NCBI GenBank assembly: GCA_021234155.1
Contig: JAJEKV010000058.1
Coordinates: 1,669,060-1,733,059, forward strand
Direction of reading: 5' to 3'
Source: Isoetes taiwanensis
Taxonomy: Eukaryota > Streptophyta > Lycopodiopsida > Isoetales > Isoetaceae
DNA length: 64,000 bases
How positions within the stretch are numbered: the stretch's first letter is position 1; every line of letters begins with the position of its first letter. Of the stretch, positions 23,198-32,193 are shown piece by piece. The position numbers were made by a program, and so were the translations under genes. Below the pieces are notes generated by a model. It saw only the letters and a program-made list of their open reading frames with translations. It searched no databases and had not been told where the DNA came from.

Positions 23198-24310
23198 CTG
23201 ATAATTTAATAATCCTATGTCTGTATGTCTCCACAATTGTTTTGTCCATTTCAGGGGACTTTTTACAAAGTGAAGGGTGGTAAACCCAAGAAGTTCCATG
23301 ACTTACTGTTAGTAGCTTAGGCTTTTACCCATTCTTTGGCTAAGCGTCCTCCGGGTTCTCTCTCACGGTAAATCAACTTCTTGCTCTTTGTTTTGAAGTT
23401 GTGAGAAATACAATATTTTATTTGTCTACATGACATGGAAGCTAAGGACTATTCAAGATCAACTTTCAACATGGCTTCAACATCAGATATCACTTTGAAC
23501 GTATACTTTTTTATTCTCAAATGGCAATACCGTTTGTGTCTTGGGTATAAAGACCAAGAAATGATTAGTGTACTTCTTTTCAACGTATTTAATGGAATTA
23601 AATTTTTGATATTTTGTAACCAGATTAAGGCTTAGGTTAGTTGACACCTGGTCTAACCTAAAGTCGCCAATTGTATCTGAAAATGGTCTTTGCATGAAGT
23701 CCATTGAATGATAAAAGTCCTGCGTAAACGGTTTAAAGGTTTTTTCTTCACCCGGTTCTCTAGTTTTACTAGAGACCTTAATCATGGTTACTATTGTATT
23801 TCAGGTGTAAACATTGACTTACTAATGGCTTTTACATAATCGTATTGATACTCATTCGATATTTATAGGAATTGGCATGCTGAAAATGATGATTCTGATA
23901 CAAGTAACTGATTCATAAACTAATTCACTACTTTTCATATGATACAGGAAAAGGGAGTCTTCTCTTTCATTGAAAATAGAAAAGAAAAATGCCAAGCTGA
24001 CATTTGTAGCTTGAGAAACAAAAAAGTCACAAGTCACAGGAGGACAATTTGCCATATGGCTACATCTTTTACTTGCATTTGCCAAAAACAGATTTACAAA
24101 GGAAAACATCACTAAACTAGTGATGCAGACATTGAGAATCAAAAAATTTCCCGAATTTCTATGCAATGAGGCTTATACAAGCAAAGCACTCAAAGAAATG
24201 CTGTAAGTATAATCTATTTTGAATATGGAGTAGAATAAAGTCAGCATGGGGAGGGTAGGGCCTTTGTTACAACAAGGCCCTGCTCTCCTTGTTGTAACTC
24301 ATGAATTATA
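23198..24310 (+). repeat. segmental duplication, copy 1 (uninterrupted)
   Basis: Nearly the whole 1.1 kb matches 28,168-28,900 followed by 35,161-35,540. Homology starts at 'gataatttaataatcctatg' and stops after 'actcatgaattataga'. It contains module B and ends with a strong hairpin (AGGGCCTTTGTTACAACAAGGCCCT type, 24,267-24,291) present in both copies. It predates the LTR element that split copy 2. Confidence 0.85.
23268..23390 (+). repeat. structured module B
   Basis: This module shares GTGAAGGGTGGTAAACC, GTTCCATGACTTACTGTT, TTTTACCCATTCTTTGGCTAA and the following pyrimidine-rich stretch with module A. It lacks a clean TTGGCTGCAGGTA block. It is duplicated as module C. Confidence 0.5.
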
Positions 24311-25007
24311 GATATGTTGTCTATAATGGAAAAAAGGTCCCCAAACTGCGGGTTGGAGGAAGGATTTTTTTATTATTGTCCAAAGATGCAAAAGTTAATG
24401 AAGCTGGAATAAGTACATGTTCAATGGATTTTGATGTGTAGACGTCCTTCATTTTAAAGTTCCCTTCATTTTCTGATTAATAAACTTTTTGGCTTTCGTC
24501 CTTCAAAAAAAAAAAAAAAAGTTCCCTTCATTTTAAGGTTCAGAAAATGGTAAGATAACATTGTTCAACTAATGTGAGCTATATAGGCATGCGCTTTGAC
24601 CACTAACTATGGAAGCATGGGCATATGTTGAAGGCAAATTACTTGTTGACATGGACAAAATGGTAAGGATGAACATTGCTCAACAGTAAATGACTAGAGT
24701 AACTTTATGGGGTGCCCATAAACTCTAGAAACGTAAATGCTATTTGGAGAGTTTGCTTTTAAAAGAAGTTAGGTGGGAAAATTTATATTTTATGCAAAGG
24801 GCCTTTTCAAGATTATCATATTGACCTTTATGTACTTTGTTTATAAAGTTGAAGGCATGTTTGCCACTTGTCCACCTAGCAAGTTTGGCTTGCATGCACA
24901 ATTTTATGATGTTTGTGGTTTATAGAGCTACGAATACCATGCCATGCTTTTTAAGGGATGAATATTATCCTCTGGTTAATGGAAAGTAATATCAGCATGT
25001 CCTTCTA
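24311..25007. other. non-coding, contains a retroposed tail
   Basis: No gene was found. The only clear structure is the poly(A) insertion at 24,474-24,520, listed separately. Confidence 0.4.
24460..24534 (+). mobile_element. 47-bp retroposed tail with 14-bp target duplication
   Basis: The sequence gttcccttcatttt flanks the insert at 24,460-24,473 and 24,521-24,534. The insert ends GGCTTTCGTCCTTC plus about 16 A, resembling the 3' end TTCATCCTTCAATT-A(n) of the LINE at 61,550. It is another extreme 5'-truncated copy, here in plus orientation. Confidence 0.75.
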
Positions 25008-25135
25008 ATTCTAATATGTAGCATTATAACAGGGGGTTTTTTTTGTGATTTTGTACGCTTTTTGGCATGGTTTTCCTATTATTTCAGTGTTGTATTCATT
25101 GGGCCATACTAAATAGTATTTCTAGAGTGCGGCTT
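25008..25135 (+). repeat. dispersed ~120-bp repeat, copy 1
   Basis: The stretch beginning 'tagcattataacagggggt', with 'ggcatggttttcctatt' downstream and ending 'tctagagtgcg', recurs at 40,398-40,515 in the same orientation. It is unidentified; it may be the edge of an older duplication. Confidence 0.5.
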
Positions 25136-25399
25136 TTCTGGAGCGTTGATGTGGATTAGCTTTAACAATCTAATGGTTCTTATTTTGAGCTCCTCATTCA
25201 TATGCATTAATCCAAAGAAAGCTCGTTCTCGAAGCTCCAAAGAACGCTCTATTCTCTCAGAAGCTCTTGTGGTGGTATTACCCGTCCTGTTGATCCATCT
25301 CCCTCTATCCTCATCCAACAGTTGTGGTATGGTGTTTGTGCTCTCTTTTGTTTGCTAACAATGTTTTCTTTGTTTGGTAGTTTAAATGTTATTTGGAAT

Positions 25400-25580
25400 A
25401 TAGCATGAGCATGAGCATGAGCATGGAATATAGCATCAGCATGGCTAACCAGCATTCACAAGAGACATCGTTCTTCATTCTGTAACACAGAGAATGTTTC
25501 ATAGCAGAAATAGGAACAATGCATGACACTGTAACACAGAGAATCTTTCATAGCAAAAATTGGAACAATGCATGATACCG
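25400..25580 (+). repeat. short tandem repeats: GCATGA units and a 49-bp doublet
   Basis: 'gcatga' is repeated four times near 25,400-25,425. A 49-50-bp unit 'tgtaacacagagaat...caatgcatgacac' is repeated in tandem at 25,481 and 25,531. Confidence 0.7.
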
Positions 25581-25759
25581 TGTTATTGTGTTATTGTGTT
25601 TATGTGTTATTTGGTGTTGGTTCTCAGGATTTGAAATGTGCAGGGAAATTTCTAGCATGGTCAAGTGGAGATTGGAGAGATCCGCTATAACATCCTCAAG
25701 TTCCCCTCGCTTAGCATTTGCATCTTAGTTCGGACCGCAATTAGACAATTAGCAAGAAT

Positions 25760-26025
25760 GTGCATGCCGGGCCCAATCCTTTTCTTCAATCCAAAACTTC
25801 TCCTTTGTTGCACTCTTTAATCCGGATTTCTAGACAAAGAAAAAACACGCATGGCGAGGGCCAATCCGAATCTAGCATTACACCTAGCATTAGAATCGCA
25901 TGCCGGGCCCAATCCTTTCCTTCAATCCAAAACTCTTCCAATTGTTGCACCCTTTAATCCCCGGACTTCCTCGACAAGAAGAACCTGCATGGCAAGGCCA
26001 ATCCGAAACTCCAATATGTAGTACA
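25760..26025 (+). repeat. ~137-bp tandem duplication
   Basis: Two copies start 'gcatgccgggcccaatcctt' at about 25,762 and 25,899 and share 'caatccaaaact', 'gttgcac.ctttaatcc' and 'catggc.agggccaatccga'. Small indels separate them. Frames across it are not convincing. Confidence 0.7.
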
Positions 26026-26449
26026 TCCACTGTTCTACTCTTCAAACCGACGCTCCTGCCAGAATCAGCATGCCAGAACCGCAACCCTAACAAGAATATG
26101 TAGCTTGATGATAGTCGGCTGCCTTGCTCGATCCACCAGATTCGGCCATGCCTACGCAACTCCTCAGGAAAATCCGGCCCTCAGAAGCGAGGTCGCAAAC
26201 CCTAACCCTGCCCTAACACGTTTGCCTTTCTATTTTCTTAGTAACTTGGAAATGATGCCCTTCCTAACCATTCTTTATTCCTGCAAAATAAAAATCTAAT
26301 CCTTCCTCTCAATATGTAGCATTATAACTACCATTATGCCCTTCCACCATTATGCTTTAAGCTGACCATTGCTTAAGTTAAAATGCAATTAGAATTATAA
26401 GCTTATGTTACTCTTATTATTCTTCTAACCTTGTGTTGTTCTTTTAATG

Positions 26450-26668
26450 CTAGATATTAGTTGCAGCTATTACAATGAGACGAATGGCACGAAACAGACG
26501 AGGCTCAGGGGAGTTATGCAAGCAGAAGGCATCACGTACGAGATAAACCATCCTGCACAAGAAGATGTCGCCAAAGCTCAAGAGGCGCAAATCAACGCCC
26601 TCTGCAGACTGTTTGATAGGCAAATCAACCAAGATTTGTATCGTATCTTAAACCACTATCCATTTTAA
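26450..26668 (+). CDS. candidate terminal exon, unknown protein
   Basis: A pyrimidine-rich tract ending TGCTAG at 26,452 precedes an open segment ending in a TAA at 26,668. The product is codon-structured and helical-looking, with QEDVAKAQEAQINALCRLFD and NQDLYRILNHYPF. An AATAAA-rich region follows at 26,713-26,730, fitting a gene end. No upstream exon could be linked and no family is recognised. Confidence 0.3.
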   Translation, partial: LDISCSYYNETNGTKQTRLRGVMQAEGITYEINHPAQEDVAKAQEAQINALCRLFDRQINQDLYRILNHYPF

Positions 26669-26842
26669 GTGCTCCAAAACTGCTATAATACCTTTGTTAT
26701 TTTCAATAACTCAATAAATTTCTAAATAAAATGTTTTTATAGCATATATTATTATATTTCATTATTATGATATAATATTTTAGTTATATTATGTTACACT
26801 ACATGTTTTACATGTCTTATATATTCTTACGTCTGCTTGTTT

Positions 26843-27185
26843 TTTTTAGGGCCCGAAGGGCCCAAAATTTTTTTTAGTATAATAACCAACACATAACTAC
26901 CATTGAAACCATTAAAATCCCCCTTAAACCCCCTTTGGTTTGGGTGCATATTCACACGGGGGGTGACGTAGGGCAGCGAGAGCCCTCGTATTTGTATTTT
27001 GCACGTACGAAACCAACACCATATAGTATTCCGCTTGAAATCTTATAGTATTTTGTGAATCTTGTTATACAGTATAGCAAATCTTGTACTTGCATACCCC
27101 ACAAACGAGGAACTTTACGTACGGTGTAGATTAAGGAATAAGGGGTGAATATGCCTATCCAACAGCTCTCGTTGCCCTAACATGT
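26843..27185 (+). mobile_element. truncated copy of the foldback MITE
   Basis: The sequence matches the left ~300 bp of the intact element at 41,984 (for example 'tttgggtgcatattcacacg', 'gggcagcgagagcc' and 'cataccccacaaacgagga') and also its left flank 'ggcccgaagggccc'. It stops at 'cagctctcgttgccc', lacking the outer part of the right terminal repeat. Confidence 0.75.
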
Positions 27186-28167
27186 TTTGCTTTGCAATTT
27201 TTGCTACGAAGCATAGCAGTGGCCGATCTGTAATTTGAAATGATGCTACACTATCCAATTTGATTCTAGCAGAGTTACCGCTGCCTAAGGCTTAAGAGAG
27301 CACATCCGAATCGCCAAAGGCATGCAAGCAGATCATCTATGAGCCAAGCCGACTATGTAGCCGATTATGTGAAGATACTTTTGATGTTGCATTCCGGTAC
27401 ATGGCTTCAACTTTCTTCTGGATCTGTAGGCAAGGGCTAGTATTCGCCAGGATTTTGGCTATGGCGTAAAAAGACCTTAAGCCCCGCAAACATCTCTTAA
27501 CCAATTTTTGGTAATTCTATGGCACCGAACAATCCAAAGATGATGGCTACTGAAAATTATGTGGATCAATCTAATGTCAAAAATGTGGGCGCATTAAAAT
27601 TTGAATCTTCCCCAAATTCGAGCATTAAAGTCGGAGTTTTCCCTCAAATCGAGCACAACGGGTTACATTTCCCATTTATAATAATTTTGGATTCTATGCA
27701 TTGAAATTGTATTTGAATCATTTTATTTTTACATGGAACAAATGACCGTCTTAATAGCTAATGTAGCGATCCATTTGGCATGAAGTCTAGCTCTTATAAG
27801 CATAATTTGGATGTCTTCTATGTAATAAATAACCAATTGGTATGGTTGTACATCTAAAGCATAGGCTGAGATAGGCAGACTCTGTAAGATAGCATTATGC
27901 ACATTCAAGATGCGTGTCTTATGATTATGCTTTATGCATTCTTCTTTGCTTCAAGCTAGATGTATAAATGCTCTAAAATGACTTAAAAAGTCTTGTATCT
28001 TTGATGTAGACAAAAGATTGTTTATCTCTGTGTGCCTCAATAAGCGTGCAAGAGGTTAAACTCCTATATTTGCTTAGTGATACTACCCGATTCAACCGCA
28101 TATTAATTTAAGGTCGCTTTCTAACCGTGATATATGGTTGGCAAAGATAATATGGGAATTAGACATG
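27186..28167. other. non-coding stretch
   Basis: A short stretch near 27,490-27,515 ('acatctcttaaccaattttt') resembles 7,270-7,305. No other structure is supported. Confidence 0.4.
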
Positions 28168-28900
28168 CCGATAATTTAATAATCCTATGTTTGCATGTCT
28201 CCACAATTGTTTTGTCCATTTCGGGGACTTTTACAAAGTGAAGGGTGGTAAACCCAAGAAGTTCCATGACTTACTGTTAGTAGCTTAGGCTTTTACCCAT
28301 TCTTTGGCTAACTGTCCTCCTCGTTCTCTCTACTTGGAAACCAAACTTCTTGCTCTTTGTTTTGAAGTTGTGAGAAATACAATATTTTATTTGTCTACAT
28401 GACATGGAAGCTAAGGACTATTCAAGATCAACTTTCAACATGGCTTCAACATCGATATCACTTTGAACGATACTTTTTATTCTCAAATGGCAATACAGGT
28501 TTGTGTCTTGGGTATAAAGACCAAGAAATGATTAGTGTACTTCTTTTCAACGTATTTAATGGAATTAAATTTTTGATATTTTGTAACCAGATTAAGGCTT
28601 AGGTTAGTTGACACCGGTCTAACCTAAAGGTCGCCAATTGTATCTGAAAATGATCTTTGCATGAAGTCCATTGAATGATAAAAAGTCCAGTAAACGGATT
28701 TAAAGGTTTTTTTCTCTTCACCCAGTTCTCTAGTTTTACTAGAGACCTTAATCATGGTTACTATTGTATTTCGTGTAAACATTGACTTACTAATGGCTTT
28801 TACATAATCGTTATTGATACTCATTGGATATTTATAGGAATTGGCATGCCGAAATGATGATTCCGATACAAGTAATCGATTCATAAACTAATTCACTACT
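28168..28900 (+). repeat. segmental duplication, copy 2, left part
   Basis: It matches 23,198-23,940 and breaks at 'aattcactact', where the LTR retrotransposon starts. The continuation is at 35,161. Differences from copy 1 are dominated by CAG/CTG versus CG-containing strings. Confidence 0.85.
28238..28360 (+). repeat. structured module C
   Basis: This is the duplicate of module B inside the second copy of the segmental duplication, with the same conserved blocks and a few small changes. Confidence 0.5.
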
Positions 28901-30613
28901 TGTCGAGCCCCGCCGCAACCCGAGGAAAAGGTAGCGCTGTGAAAGAGACCCATCAAGAAAACTAGAACAATAGAGCAAACTTTATTGCACCCTTTTTTCG
29001 TTTTAAAAGCCCCAACCGTGGCTCACATATTTATAGTCCAAACTACCCCTTCGCCACATCATCGCCACGTCATCGCACCCCTTGGATTTCGTATGCCACC
29101 AAGGCGGATCGCCAACATGGCGCCTACTGCATCACTACTGCATCATTCACCCTGCCACGTCATCAATTCTTGCCACTGGTCACTCCACGTCATTCCTTGT
29201 GCCACGTCACCACGCAAAAGAGATGCGATTTTGTGGTTCTTCACTCGTTTGGCAAAAGGTTTTGGAAAGAAATTGAACCCTACACCTATCCATTAGGAGG
29301 CATAGGTCTTGCCAACTCGCCTACCCATGATATTTTATAGTAATTAGACTTCTTGCTTTTGTTATCAATGTTTTTCCTTCATTATTTTTGTTTCCTCTCC
29401 TTCTCTGTTCTTCACGGCGGTCAGAGATGCGCCGGTTTTTATTGCTAGAATCAAATGTTGCCGAGATGGCTTGGATGCTCCAGTTCCGGCCTGCCCCAAA
29501 TCCTTTTGCACTGTTTAACTTGTTGCTGTCGGATCTTCAGCCCTTGACAGCCTTCTGATTATCTTAATCGGCCTGACACAGGCCCAATTTCTCCAAGATC
29601 GACCCTCTGGAACAGATTTCTCCATTGATTTAATCAAATCCGGCCACTTCTTCTTCAGTTTTCTCTGATGCCAGAGTCTTCAGACCGTTTTCCTTCTCAG
29701 ATCCGACCTCTGCATTTATCCTTCTAGACTCTGCCATGGCCGATTCAAGAGGATTTCAACCGATTCTTCTAGAAATCTGTGGTTTTTTGCTGATGCCAGG
29801 GATTTTCTTCAGACCCGATTCTTCCTCATATCTTTTCATTTCCAGGCTATTTCCGGAACGGCATCCCCTTCTCTATAGTTTCGCCCAAATCGGCCTGTAT
29901 AGGGTCGCGTCTATTTCCCTTTTTGCCAAGAACTCCGTCCAAGAAAATTCTTGGTCGTCCATCTTTTCCCCTTGTAATTCCATGGTCTTGCAATACTTCC
30001 CATATGTCCCATTGTCTTTTGTCCCATGGTTGATCTTTCCCGGCGTCCGTCCATCTATACTCTGCTTTTGCAAATAAATTCGTCCAAGTACTTTTTCCCT
30101 TGTCACAATTCTCTTTGTCAATAGTGCATGGTTTTTCCATATAATCCGCGTTCTTGCTTGGCAATAATATTTCCAGGGTCCAAATTCCCCATGGTTCCCG
30201 ACTTCATTATTTCTTTCTTTTGTATTTCTTTTTTCTTCCTTCTTGCCTGGCTCGTTTTGGCCACGTCCATCTTCTCTTCTCTCATAGGCTCCCTGGCTCT
30301 ATGGTTTTTTTCCCAAGGGTTTTTCCCTTTTCTCTCTCGTGACTTGACCTCTATTCCAAGGCCTTTATCCTCGTCACTTCCATCTTACCTCCATAGGTCT
30401 TTTTCGTCTATGGGGTTTCATGACAACCCGGTTGCCATATCATTCATCTCCCATGTTTCTCATGGGTAATCTTTCACGTAGTACATCCCTTGCACTACTT
30501 TTGCTCTATTTCCATATTTGCTTAGCTTTCTTCGCTAAGCTAGCATAATTCCCCGAGCTATATTCTTATTGATATGCTATTTGCAGATTTTCGCCTCGAT
30601 TTGGCAGACGACA
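28901..30613 (-). repeat. left LTR (3' LTR in element sense), 1,713 bp
   Basis: It begins TGTCGAGCCCC and ends GGCAGACGACA. On the minus strand a TATA box (CTATAAATATG) lies at about 29,027-29,040 and an AATAAA near 28,978-28,985. Both are repeated at the same place in the other LTR, which suggests an R-U5 of roughly 100 bp. Confidence 0.9.
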
Positions 30614-30665
30614 TTATTGGGGAGGAAAATGTTCCTCGTCCCGAGGAACTCAAGGTTTTTGAAAC

Positions 30666-31901
30666 TTACCCGGGATCCCATATCTTCGAGCATAATGGTG
30701 GCCTTGTTTCTAAATTCCTCATTTTCACTTTTGGGCACGCATCCCCTTGAGCCTCTGAGTCACCTTTTATTGCATTCAATATGTTTTCTAACTTGCCTTC
30801 CATGGACAGATCAATGTTGGCTCTAAATGCGCCTTCTTGCTCCTTGATATTCTCCAGCACTTCCATAATCCTTCTTTGCAAAACTTCCTTCTTGCTTTGC
30901 TTTCCATCTTCTATTTGACTGGTGTTCCCATCTTGACCTTCCGTCTCTTTTAATTTGTTGCACACAATACTTGCAGTTTTTTCCATCTGGTAGAGTGCTA
31001 AATCCTCTTTCACTTTCTCCCTTTGCATGTCTAACCATTCTTTCTCTTGGTTTTCCATATTTTTGTGTATCATTTTCGTATAATAGTCTTCGTCGCCTTT
31101 TCCTTTTTCAAATTGTTCCTGCTTGTGTATTGCACCATGCAGTTTACAGATGTCCTCCTCTTCTTGGTAATCTCCCATGTTTATTTCAATTTTATTGCTC
31201 GCATTAGCGTGATATGGCTTCTCAACTAGCTTCTGGTCAATTGGTTGGTTCTCCATTAATGCTGTATCAAGCACATGTTGAATGGGCGCCAAATGTTGAA
31301 AGTCTATTGTCTTTTCTTCTTCGACAATCTCAGGCCCCAAGTCTCGAATAGAACTTTCCTCAAGCACTTCTGAGGATGCATGTGTAGATTTATGGTAATG
31401 ACACATTAATAAATCATCAACTTCATCCAATTCTTCTGCTTCTTGTCTTGTAAGAAAGATAAGTTGTTGGCACTCCACACAAATCCGCATGATCCCCTCA
31501 TTGTCCTCATTTGTGAATAACTCCTTTTGAATGATCTCATCTTCTTGTGTATTGTAGGTCCCACAATGTGATTGGTACACAGACTCTACTGGACAATATT
31601 TTGCAATATGGCCGTACTGGTGACATCTCCAACATTGTACGAAATTCCTTTGCTGCATAATAGACATCGTCTGTTGCATCTCGAGCACTTTCCCAGACAA
31701 CTTTCTAAGTACGTCTTCTTTGAACTTTTTTATGACCACTTCTGGTATTGGAACTTCCATGGATATTGTCGATCTCTGAGGACAATGCACTAATGCTGCA
31801 ATTCCATGGGTTGCTACTGCTGCTGCGACTTGATGAAGATGGACTTGATCCACAATCAAGCCTCGTTGCATAAGAGCAAAGTAATTAATTTGTCCTCTCA
31901 T
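30666..31901 (-). CDS. zinc-knuckle protein of the LTR element
   Basis: The 411-residue frame starts at an ATG (MRGQINYFALMQRG). A CX2CX4HX4C zinc knuckle occupies residues 90-103 (CWRCHQYGHIAKYC), as in retroviral and retrotransposon nucleocapsids that bind RNA. A second Cys/His set (C141, C144, C167, with H168 and H170) could bind another zinc. The remaining ~240 residues are highly charged with coiled-coil character and no similarity I recognise. Unusually, the knuckle sits in the first quarter rather than near the C terminus, and no capsid-like region is evident. The frame is intact, which implies recent activity or selection. Confidence 0.6.
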   Translation of the reverse strand: MRGQINYFALMQRGLIVDQVHLHQVAAAVATHGIAALVHCPQRSTISMEVPIPEVVIKKFKEDVLRKLSGKVLEMQQTMSIMQQRNFVQCWRCHQYGHIAKYCPVESVYQSHCGTYNTQEDEIIQKELFTNEDNEGIMRICVECQQLIFLTRQEAEELDEVDDLLMCHYHKSTHASSEVLEESSIRDLGPEIVEEEKTIDFQHLAPIQHVLDTALMENQPIDQKLVEKPYHANASNKIEINMGDYQEEEDICKLHGAIHKQEQFEKGKGDEDYYTKMIHKNMENQEKEWLDMQREKVKEDLALYQMEKTASIVCNKLKETEGQDGNTSQIEDGKQSKKEVLQRRIMEVLENIKEQEGAFRANIDLSMEGKLENILNAIKGDSEAQGDACPKVKMRNLETRPPLCSKIWDPG

Positions 31902-32169
31902 AATTCTCTTCTCTCGAAACTTGTCAATGGCTCTAATGTCTCTTTTGCACTTTGTTCATGGTGCAATTAAATTTAATTTATCCTCTTTCCTTGTCGGTGC
32001 TGCCTGGTAACAATTCTTTCGTGTTCCTTGGATTTCGTTCCTCGCACGTACATACATTGACGGAGGGAGTTGGCCCGGCTTTCTCTCTAACCGTGGCTTG
32101 GCTCCTCTTCTTTATTTAATGTTGCCGGCTTTCTTGGACAAATCTCCTTTCACGAGCACCACGATTGAT

Positions 32170-32187
32170 TTCCCGGCCAGTGCACCA
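32170..32187 (-). promoter_or_regulatory. primer-binding site, tRNA-Gly type
   Basis: Six bases inside the right LTR, the minus strand reads TGGTGCACTGGCCGGGAA. From memory, the complement of the 3' end of plant tRNA-Gly(GCC) is TGGTGCACCAGCCGGGAA, a 16 of 18 match. This fixes the element's direction. Confidence 0.65.
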
Positions 32188-32193
32188 CTTTTA

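Noticed and set aside
30614-30630. TTATTGGGGAGGAAAATG as a plus-strand polypurine tract
   Set aside because: The PBS, TATA boxes and coding frame all place the element on the minus strand, so this purine run is on the wrong strand and side.
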